Shown here: piece by piece, positions 56,301 to 61,473 of the stretch
How positions within the stretch are numbered: position 1 is the stretch's first letter
Layout: every line of letters begins with the position of its first letter
Assembly (NCBI GenBank): GCA_937899835.1
Contig: CALCCE010000040.1
Location: 1-61,473 of the forward strand
Reading direction: 5' to 3'
Source: an uncultured Flavobacteriales bacterium
Lineage (GTDB): Bacteria > Bacteroidota > Bacteroidia > Flavobacteriales_G > Salibacteraceae
Length of the DNA stretch: 61,473 nt
The notes under the pieces: generated by a model
The model's database searches: none
What the model saw: the letters and a program-made list of their open reading frames with translations, nothing else
Told to the model about the DNA's origin: nothing
Made by a program: the position numbers and the translations under genes

Positions 56301-56376
56301 CAAGGGCAACTATTTCTTGAAAGTATACAACGAAGACGGCAAACTGCTGTATTCAGAAAAAGTGGTAGCCCTTTAA
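53308..56376 (+). CDS. T9SS type A surface protein with DUF4114-like, Fn3 and FG-GAP/VCBS domains
   Basis: 1022 residues with a long signal peptide (ending TTIAQ). The first domain (about 30-245) contains FEDINREWGSCDNDFNDAIFYI, the conserved end of DUF4114-type domains. Two fibronectin-III domains follow (about 260-360 and 365-455; VACNNGVQ, SVVCEDGLF). Then seven or so FG-GAP/VCBS repeats (about 485-830) with D-x-N/D-x-D-x-x-D-x-x calcium loops such as DLNKDELPD, DLNGDGLPD, DFDDDGKVD, DFNQDGKPD, forming a beta-propeller. An Ig-like domain precedes the final type A sorting domain (VYPNPSLDNAYLV, LLDQEGKQVF, FAKGNYFLKVYN, KVVAL). Surface-exposed calcium-binding adhesin-like protein. Confidence 0.9.
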   Translation: MRQNLLKIRAALLLLIVACFSYPQTTIAQVIHVVSTYNFRGVPDNLDPTNDVIDELFLDDINLSLPERKPVPTYNSHYLANGNETNVVMAQTGEVIVTFVHEGAGWKNTLGYYTYDTASPPATSADIDTIHIIYPNSSYLYGGGGLRSGNRVNLGSFTAGTGIGWVLIARGWNRGVTSGIYRVYSEPDFNPETNPSLRQHNVMLRDPNRNLILMGFEDINREWGSCDNDFNDAIFYIKTDPVTALGTDNYPRVATTNFPCNSVPENLQITEVGKFRVNACWNTIPGASTYRFRFREADGPGPWQTRTVNAPDTCIDLRHAIEWCNSLSPCTDYEWQVSVACNNGVQTANSLSHRFITLCDCYEPTGLTTINISDDSATLNWSLSTNGEYYKIRYREKNGPGAWEFRTLSNVSSHIITGLQPNTTYEWNVSVVCEDGLFSGNAPAGGFQEFTTTNVGGQRLGQWADSHCFSDLNEIDFSAHQGISTLEGEEKRVLLKDLNKDELPDLVVAYGEDQSKVSIFLNESQSDRTRFSNPVHLDAVAGIQFIDVGDLNGDGLPDLFYSDYKGSSLHYHLNASGAGNIAFGPALELYTGIAPKGIGAADFDDDGKVDFAIVHFGNDRLTTLMNTTEGASLAFELRKSFKTSLMPEQLLLSDFDQDGLTDIAVIGAEEALLTVFKNRCTADTVLFHGGNFRLEGLPVAMGHGDFNQDGKPDLAVVSGEGKLLQLFENKGQPGNNMFVNVHSYLLNEQASGVSMADVNFDGYTDLMVSYEDASGVAVFQQLLGQEGDFSAPREISVSQAPYAALPLQWENKTTTDLLVANQSASALGILKNTTPETVLTQPEDAKVNSGSNAYFHIETSTGLWTYQWQAKEGEHFYDLTDDQRYQNATTPELTVLEADADMDETVYRCLVLMDGCVYKISEQARLNVASALADAADAWMVYPNPSLDNAYLVIPADVLTESVLRVELLDQEGKQVFLESWNLSEEGNHKALPISGFAKGNYFLKVYNEDGKLLYSEKVVAL

Positions 56377-56419
56377 AAGGGGCTGCCGCCTTACATCAAC
56401 TATTAAAACACACACGCAC

Positions 56420-57643
56420 ATGAAAAGGCTCGCTCGTAGAATCATGATGGTCGTTGGTACACGGCCCAACTTTGTGAAAATCTCGCAATTCGAAAAGGCA
56501 TTCAAGCAGTATCCCGGTTTGTTTGAGTATACCCTGGTACACACCGGACAACATTACGACGACAACATGTCGACCTCCTTTTTTAGGCAGTTGGGCATTC
56601 GAAAACCCGATTTTCAATTGGGGGTAAAACAAACCGAGCCTACCTTACAAACCGCTGAGATTTTGTGTCGCTTGCAGCCCGTAGTGCGCTCGTGGAAACC
56701 CGATTTGATTCTTTCGCCGGGAGATGTAACCTCTACTTTGGCAGCAGCACTCACGGCCAACAAGATGGGCGTGCCCTTTGCACATTTGGAGAGCGGTTTG
56801 CGCAGTTTCGACAAAAGCATGCCGGAAGAACACAACCGGCTGATGGCCGACACTTTAGCCGAATACCACTTTGTGAGCGAAGCCAGCGGAGCGGTGAACC
56901 TATCGAAGGAAAACAAGGCCAGCGCCAACATGGTATTCGTGGGCAACACGATGATCGATACCCTGGTGGCTTTTGACGATGAGATTTTGGCCAATCCGAT
57001 TTTGGAAGAGCTGGGACTGGAAGAAAAGGGCTATGCTCTGCTCACCATGCACCGGCCCGGTAACGTAGATAACTATGAAGGACTTACGTTTTTGAACCAA
57101 TTGATCGATCGTTTGACGCGAGATATGACGGTAGTTTTTCCCGTGCATCCACGCACCCAAAAACAACTGGAAAAGGCTGGCCTCTGGGATTTGTTGCAAG
57201 CCCGTGAACGGGTGGTGATTACCCCGCCCAAAGATTATTTTGGGTTTCAAAAGTTGATTGCCAGCAGCAAAGTGGTGCTCACCGACAGTGGTGGCATTCA
57301 AGAAGAAACCACTTTTCGAAAAGTACCTTGCCTCACGTTGCGCAACAACACCGAGCGGCCTTCGACCATTCGGTGGGGAACCAACCAACTGGTGGGACAA
57401 GATTTTAAACTGCTGGATAAATACCTGGAGGAAATAGAAGAAGGCACCTTTAAAACGGGTTCCATTCCACGTATGTGGGATGGCAAATCGACCGAACGGA
57501 TTGTGAAATGGCTTTACAGCCCCAACCGTTACCTGGAGTTTTATCCAGAGGAAGTGGCCCTGCCGCGCCAGCCGGAGAAAACACATTTGAAAATTGCCAA
57601 AAGCAAAACCCGGCAGTTGCAACATGTAATGCGGGTAAGCTAA
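56420..57643 (+). CDS. wecB: UDP-N-acetylglucosamine 2-epimerase (non-hydrolysing)
   Basis: 407 residues. Interconverts UDP-GlcNAc and UDP-ManNAc in the cytoplasm, supplying ManNAc for WecG-type transferases, which fits the WecG-like domain at 35.3 kb. Hallmarks: VVGTRPNFVKI, HTGQHYDDNMS, HLESGLRSFDKSMPEEHNR, LTMHRPGNVDNYEGL, FPVHPRTQKQL, LTDSGGIQEETTF and LRNNTERPST. The length matches the family with a ~30-residue basic tail. It stands outside the main operon, after a T9SS cargo gene (43 bases), with its own terminator. Confidence 0.95.
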   Translation: MKRLARRIMMVVGTRPNFVKISQFEKAFKQYPGLFEYTLVHTGQHYDDNMSTSFFRQLGIRKPDFQLGVKQTEPTLQTAEILCRLQPVVRSWKPDLILSPGDVTSTLAAALTANKMGVPFAHLESGLRSFDKSMPEEHNRLMADTLAEYHFVSEASGAVNLSKENKASANMVFVGNTMIDTLVAFDDEILANPILEELGLEEKGYALLTMHRPGNVDNYEGLTFLNQLIDRLTRDMTVVFPVHPRTQKQLEKAGLWDLLQARERVVITPPKDYFGFQKLIASSKVVLTDSGGIQEETTFRKVPCLTLRNNTERPSTIRWGTNQLVGQDFKLLDKYLEEIEEGTFKTGSIPRMWDGKSTERIVKWLYSPNRYLEFYPEEVALPRQPEKTHLKIAKSKTRQLQHVMRVS

Positions 57644-57717
57644 GCACAGAACGATTGATTGGATAGAGTAGACGCGGATGCAAAGCACCGCGACTGAAGA
57701 CAGGGTAGTTGAATGAT

Positions 57718-57764
57718 ACCGCCGGGAATGCAGTAAAACTGTGTTCTCGGCGGTTTGGTTTTTT
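57718..57764 (+). terminator. Terminator after wecB
   Basis: ACCGCCG / CGGCGGT outer arms with an inner GAAtgCAG / CTGtgTTC extension, followed by TTGGTTTTTT, about 75 bases after the wecB stop. Confidence 0.75.
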
Positions 57765-57844
57765 ACAGTTCACACCACTATGTCATCGGACTAAAGGTGG
57801 TATCCTTATCAGCACGAAAAGCAACCACCTCCTCGGGCGGGATG

Positions 57845-58325
57845 GTTTTTTTGTAAAAGCCGTTTATGCAGGTTATCTGCAGCATGTCATCGATAGTGGA
57901 TCGTAGTTGCAAACTACGATCAGATTTCGGCCATGGGAGGTCACTGCAGGGTGTAGTTTGCAACTACACCCGGTTATTATTTCTCATTGGTAACGCATTG
58001 AACGGTATATCGATTAACGTTCAGTCCTCTTAGTTGCCGGTTGAGTTTTTTGCAAATGCTGTTTGTGCATGTCATCGGCAGCATGTCATCGATAGCGGAT
58101 CGTAGTTGCAAACTACGCTCTGTCCACTGCAGGGTGTAGTTTGCAACTACACCCAGTTATTATTTCTCATTGGTAATGCTTTGAACAGAATATCGGTCAA
58201 CGTTCAGCTCACTTTGTTACCGGTTGAGTTTTCTGCAAATGCTGTTTGCGCGTGTCACATGCAGCATGTCATAAATAGCGGATCGTAGTTGCAAACTACG
58301 ATCAGGTTTCGGCCATGGAAGGTCT
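57845..58325. repeat. Tandem array of palindrome-bearing units
   Basis: About 2.4 units with spacings of 199 and 183 bases. Each unit begins TTTT(T/C)TG(C/T)AAA, passes GCAGCATGTCAT, then palindrome P1, then CACTGCAGG and palindrome P2, then GTTATTATTTCTCATTGG. P1 (stem GATCGTAGTT, loop GCA) is at 57899-57921, 58098-58120 (one arm altered) and 58281-58303. P2 (stem GGGTGTAGTT, loop TGC) is at 57949-57971 and 58132-58154. The third unit is partial. A P1 copy in the opposite orientation is at 2121-2143. No gene is supported in 57644-58505. Confidence 0.88.
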
Positions 58326-58505
58326 CATCTTATTGGGTCAAATATTCCCATATCCATCCGTTCCTGAATTAATCAGGCCGTTGCTGAACTTTACTTTCAG
58401 GTTCGTGCACAAGGTTGAATACTTGTGGTGAAGCCGATTACCCACCGGCCTGCGGGAAAGCCGAAAACCGAAGACAACAGTAGGCCAACCAATTACCCAA
58501 ATCTT

Positions 58506-60296
58506 ATGAAAAAAGTTTTATTCGGATGCATGGGCGTCCTGTTCGCTGCCACGGCACTGGCACAACCTTTCAACAGCTCTTATACTTACAGCAGAACAAT
58601 CAATGACAATTCTGAAGGGCATCAGCTCATAGTAGAAGGTACCCAATTCAACACCATTGGTGTAGCCACACAAATTTTAGAACCGGGAAGCACCAATAAA
58701 TACGACCTGCTCATCACCCATACCGAACCCGACGGCACGGTCATCTGGTCGAAATCGTATGGCGTGTTTGGCCGAAATGAGAAAATTGGTGCCCTGGTAG
58801 AGTCTGACGATCAAAGTCTTTTTGTGTTGGTTGGTACTGCCGAGAATGCCCAGGGAAACGAAGATTTGTTGGTGCTGGGCGTAGAAATCGCTACGGGCAA
58901 CATTGCCTGGGAGCACGTTTATGGCAATGCATTTTCCATCGAACGTGGAACGGCCATTCTTTCTACCGGAAACGAACAAGGCTATCTGGTAGCTGGCACC
59001 ACCACCAACGGACCTAATGGCTTCCAAAGGGCTTATCTACTGCGCATTGATGCACAGGGAGGGGTGATTTGGGAAAAACGTTACGATCAAACACAAGGCT
59101 ACCAGACGCTTAGCCAACAAACGCCCTTGCAAATAATTCGTGCGGTGGGCGGTCCGGTTCGTCCGTCTTTTTCCTACGAAGGGTGCTTCTATGATGGAAA
59201 ACCGCACGATTACATTGTAGTGGGGAATTACCGTGACCTTACAAATCCCTACATCAACATCGACATTTTTGCTTTTGCCTTTAGTGGAGACGATGGTGCC
59301 ATGCAATCGCCATACTACACCTACAACCTGAGGCAAGACAAGATGAGTACCCGCCCCAAAATCCTGGCGCACAACGATGAATATTACATCACTTTTGACA
59401 GTGAAGATTACTTGCCCGGTTTTCATGGACAAACGGCTGGTTTCTTAAAGCTGAATGCACAGCTTTTCCCATTGCTGGGCAACCACTATTTTTCCATGAC
59501 CAACCATCGAGACTTTAGAACCCTGGGCGCTTTTGTGAATCCCAATGGGCAACAATTGGACATTGCCATTCAACTGGATGATCAAATCACCCAATCCAAC
59601 TACACGGCATCCACCGGATTTTTCTCAGTGGATTTGAATGGCGATGTTGTCAACTCTAATTTTTTGCTCCACTACAATGTGGGGGAAGAAATGGGAGGCG
59701 AGTTTTTTGCCCGTAAAAGCAATGGCTACCTCATCGGCGGTTTAGGCAACCACAGTTCCAGCGCCACCCCATCAGGAGGTCTTTTCATCTATTCCACCGA
59801 TTTTTCTGGCAATTCCAACAACTTGTGCGATGGCATCAATTTTATCGACAATGTTCGTGGGCCGTTGTTTTGCAGTTCGGAGGTGTTCACCGACAATAAT
59901 TTTAGTGTCCGCATGCCCATTAGTCTTGATGTGACCAACGAGACCGGCGATATTTCCAATTGCTTGCAAGGTGATTTTTACCAGTTTCGCAAAGCTGCTG
60001 TGGCTGACGAGGAAAACGCAGCGGCCGCTCTTGCGGACCAAATATCACTTTTTCCCAATCCCTTGGTGAACGGAGGAGCCGTTACCCTTACATGGCAAGA
60101 TATGGCAACCCAGCCCCGTAGTGTTGAAATTACCAATGCCTTGGGCCAAGCGGTAGCTCGCATCAACCTACTTAGTGCTTCTACAAGTGGTTCAGAGCGC
60201 TTAGATGCTAAGTGGTTTACCCCGGGGTTGAACATCGTGATGGTAAAGGATGATGCCGGACAAATTATTTTTTCTGAGCGGGTGATTTTGCAATAA
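58506..60296 (+). CDS. T9SS type A secreted beta-propeller-like protein
   Basis: 596 residues from the ATG at 58506 (an in-frame GTG at 58425 would add a non-signal leader). Signal peptide MKKVLFGCMGVLFAATALA. The body (about 25-500) has repeated blades of the form L-I-V-E-G-T/S...G-x-x-x-W-x-K/H-x-Y-G, e.g. GTVIWSKSYGVFG, GNIAWEHVYG, GGVIWEKRYD, and GYLVAGTTT/GYLIGGLGN strands, as in PQQ-like or Kelch-like propellers. The end is a type A sorting domain: LFPNPLVNGGAV, ITNALGQAVARI, TPGLNIVMVKDD, RVILQ. Secreted or surface-bound; ligand unknown. Confidence 0.88.
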   Translation: MKKVLFGCMGVLFAATALAQPFNSSYTYSRTINDNSEGHQLIVEGTQFNTIGVATQILEPGSTNKYDLLITHTEPDGTVIWSKSYGVFGRNEKIGALVESDDQSLFVLVGTAENAQGNEDLLVLGVEIATGNIAWEHVYGNAFSIERGTAILSTGNEQGYLVAGTTTNGPNGFQRAYLLRIDAQGGVIWEKRYDQTQGYQTLSQQTPLQIIRAVGGPVRPSFSYEGCFYDGKPHDYIVVGNYRDLTNPYINIDIFAFAFSGDDGAMQSPYYTYNLRQDKMSTRPKILAHNDEYYITFDSEDYLPGFHGQTAGFLKLNAQLFPLLGNHYFSMTNHRDFRTLGAFVNPNGQQLDIAIQLDDQITQSNYTASTGFFSVDLNGDVVNSNFLLHYNVGEEMGGEFFARKSNGYLIGGLGNHSSSATPSGGLFIYSTDFSGNSNNLCDGINFIDNVRGPLFCSSEVFTDNNFSVRMPISLDVTNETGDISNCLQGDFYQFRKAAVADEENAAAALADQISLFPNPLVNGGAVTLTWQDMATQPRSVEITNALGQAVARINLLSASTSGSERLDAKWFTPGLNIVMVKDDAGQIIFSERVILQ

Positions 60297-60330
60297 GGAA
60301 TTACAACAAATCTTCAATGATTTGATCGGG

Positions 60331-60378
60331 AAGGGGAGGGCATGGGCACAAGAGGCTGGCCCTCCCCTTAATTGTTTT
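60331..60378 (+). terminator. Terminator after the propeller protein
   Basis: AAGGGGAGGGC (60331-60341) pairs with GCCCTCCCCTT (60359-60369), followed by AATTGTTTT. Confidence 0.82.
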
Positions 60379-60395
60379 AGAATTTTCCCGCTTCA

Positions 60396-60425
60396 TTTGA
60401 AAAGCGTTAATATTTTTTACCTTTA
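60396..60425 (+). promoter_or_regulatory. Bacteroidota-type promoter for the GG-leader peptides
   Basis: TTTG at 60396-60399, an 18-base spacer, then TACCTTTA at 60418-60425. This differs by one base from the -33/-7 pattern TTTG-N19-TAnnTTTG. It would give a 5' leader of about 190 bases before the first peptide ATG. Confidence 0.5.
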
Positions 60426-60545
60426 TCAACATCATTTACATCAAAATCTGCACCTCATGATCATTTCTCAGCATCTTTCTCCTTAGTCCTGGGCATACGC
60501 TTCGGATTAGCGGTCTCAGCACCGTTTGTAAACCTTATTGATCGT

Positions 60546-60595
60546 AAAAAGACGCCCACCAACCAATCAAACGAATGGTGGGTTGTTGCTTTTTG
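60546..60595 (+). terminator. Terminator-like hairpin in the leader of the peptide genes
   Basis: CCCACC (60555-60560) pairs with GGTGGG (60577-60582); the flanks AAAAAG and CTTTTT can extend the stem imperfectly, ending in TTTTTG. It lies after the putative promoter and about 30 bases before the first ATG, so it could be an attenuator instead of an end point. Confidence 0.4.
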
Positions 60596-60623
60596 TGGCA
60601 CTCACCAACACCCCTAATTCACC

Positions 60624-60851
60624 ATGAAGTCTTTGAACTTAAACCATCAGAAAATTACCACCCTTACCAAAGCCGAACTCACCAATATCAAAGGAGGCGG
60701 AGAAAAAAACTCGAACCGGAAGATGGGCAATTGCGGATATTCCCGCAAACATCCAGGACGTCCAAATACCGCTGACCCGTATTGCCTACCCAAAAATGCT
60801 GCCGCTGTTGGGTTTCAGCCCGCAAGAAACGGATCTGCCTCTGGAAATTAA
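60624..60851 (+). CDS. GG-leader ribosomal natural-product-type peptide, copy 1
   Basis: 75 residues. The leader (MKSLNLNHQKITTLTKAEL, ending TNIKGGG at about 26) has the Bacteroidota GG-type form: an N-terminal LNL or LKL, a K-x-T-T-L-T/S-K-x-E helix and cleavage after Gly-Gly, typically by a peptidase-ABC transporter. The core of about 48 residues is basic with two Cys, in RKMGNCGYSRKHPG and PYCLPKNAAA, then a G/S/N-rich tail. Two Cys could make a disulfide or a thioether. It shares leader and core layout with the gene 60 bases downstream. No modification enzyme is in view. Confidence 0.82.
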   Translation: MKSLNLNHQKITTLTKAELTNIKGGGEKNSNRKMGNCGYSRKHPGRPNTADPYCLPKNAAAVGFQPARNGSASGN

Positions 60852-60911
60852 ACACTCGCTTACAAAAGCCATTTTTAATCCTTTTTTATTCATCCTTTAA
60901 TTTGTGACGAC

Positions 60912-61121
60912 ATGTTAAAATTGCACAAACAAAACATCACCACCCTTAGTAAAAGCGAAATGAACACCGTACAAGGTGGTGGCTACAAACGTTCGCAACG
61001 CAAAACCGGACACTGTGCGTATTCTTACAACCATACTAATAATACCGCCACCAGCTGTAAGCCAAGGCGTGCAGCTGCTCCTGGTCCCGTTTCACCCACT
61101 CCGGTAACGCCGGGTTCCTAA
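60912..61121 (+). CDS. GG-leader ribosomal natural-product-type peptide, copy 2
   Basis: 69 residues and a clear paralogue of the gene at 60624. The leader reads MLKLHKQNITTLSKSEM then NTVQGGG; the core keeps R-K-x-G-x-C-x-YS-x-x-H, then C-x-P-x-x-AAA, with a P/T-rich tail (PVSPTPVTPGS) in place of the G/S/N-rich one. Only the leader, the Cys spacing and the AAA are kept, which is what selection on a processed, bridged core would leave. It may be co-transcribed with copy 1 (60 bases between). Confidence 0.82.
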   Translation: MLKLHKQNITTLSKSEMNTVQGGGYKRSQRKTGHCAYSYNHTNNTATSCKPRRAAAPGPVSPTPVTPGS

Positions 61122-61169
61122 GGGGAAATTTAATTGCCTGTGCTAAACAAAGCAGGGAAAACCACTTGC

Positions 61170-61206
61170 AAGGGCCTACCCGAATTTCGGGTAAGGCCCT
61201 TTTTTG
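61170..61206 (+). terminator. Terminator after the GG-leader peptides
   Basis: AAGGGCC-TACCCGA pairs with TCGGGTA-AGGCCCTT around loop ATT (one bulge), with TTTTTTG following. 48 bases after the second peptide stop. Confidence 0.88.
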
Positions 61207-61473
61207 CTTTTGTAGCGCATCATTAGTTGGCCTTCATTACTACTTCTGAGTATCGGGAAATAAAAATTGAAACCCCATGTTGCGTTGTTCAAGAGTCTTC
61301 AAATTTCCCTTGAATGGTTTAACGTTTTAAGACGCAATGCCTTTTGAACAAAACATTTTGAGTCAAAACGGGATGAGAAATAAAAAAACATGGCAGTATA
61401 AAATCGGACCACTCACTGAAGAGCAGTCCGATTACCGTTGAGCTTAAAGCTCCTGTAACAATTCAATATGCAG
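61207..61473. other. Right-edge intergenic stretch
   Basis: No gene is supported. A hairpin AATCGGAC (61402-61409) / GTCCGATT (61426-61433) with a 16-base loop is followed, read leftward, by TTATA, so it may terminate a leftward gene lying beyond the window. Confidence 0.35.

Noticed and set aside
56900-57688. 262-codon antisense frame opposite wecB
   Set aside because: wecB is unambiguous on the plus strand; the antisense product has no family features.
57845-58325. CRISPR array
   Set aside because: Units are ~190 bp with long similar interiors, only about 2.4 copies, no unique spacers and no cas genes.
60575-60775. Alternative plus-strand frame overlapping GG-leader peptide 1
   Set aside because: Different frame from the leader peptide, whose GG motif and paralogue settle the frame.

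Overview
The window is a piece of a Bacteroidota chromosome, most like a gliding or surface-active lineage such as the Saprospiria. The evidence is direct: several secreted proteins with type IX secretion system (T9SS) C-terminal sorting domains (both the short type A form and the gliding-motility type B form), two PorP/SprF-family proteins, many PKD repeats, TAnnTTTG-type promoter boxes, and GG-leader peptide genes of the Bacteroidota kind. I cannot name the species.

Layout. (1) 1-2.3 kb: the 3' end of a cysteine-rich repeat protein, a tRNA-Ser(CGA), and a repeat-bearing intergenic strip. (2) 2.3-4.6 kb: four small orphan genes in AT-rich DNA. (3) 4.8-12.4 kb: housekeeping and envelope genes (a conserved unknown, PEP synthase, a TlpA-like thioredoxin lipoprotein, a membrane protein, a PfkB sugar kinase). 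(4) 12.8-15.2 kb: two secreted proteins, one a glycine-rich T9SS cargo. (5) 15.3-20.8 kb: a polymorphic toxin with an AHH-like nuclease tip and three downstream candidate immunity genes. (6) 21.1-24.2 kb: remnant of a T9SS cargo, a PorP/SprF gene and a SprB-repeat protein. (7) 24.2-34.4 kb: one long leftward operon of signalling genes around a giant 17-PKD surface protein; two genes are cut by in-frame stops, and the giant protein's type B sorting domain lies in a separate small gene just upstream.

(8) 35.3-53.2 kb: a tightly overlapping rightward exopolysaccharide operon: a fused WecG-type/priming glycosyltransferase, polymerase-like protein, glucuronyl C5-epimerase-like enzyme, GT4, acyltransferase, glutamine-dependent amidotransferase; then OPX export lipoprotein, Wzc-like copolymerase/kinase, a T9SS type B cargo with a thrombospondin-C-like head, a PorP-TSP3-OmpA fusion, Wzx flippase, and a P-loop kinase / nucleotidyltransferase / APH-like trio. 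(9) 53.3-60.3 kb: two T9SS type A cargo proteins flanking wecB and a tandem array of palindromes. (10) 60.4-61.2 kb: two paralogous GG-leader, two-cysteine peptides, with no maturation or export gene before the window ends.

How they may work together: the polysaccharide operon carries its own secreted surface protein and an outer-membrane/peptidoglycan-anchored partner, suggesting that the glycan and a T9SS protein are laid down together. The most novel-looking items are the split T9SS cargo, the PorP-OmpA fusion with its cargo inside the EPS operon, the kinase/nucleotidyltransferase/APH trio, and the paired GG-leader peptides.
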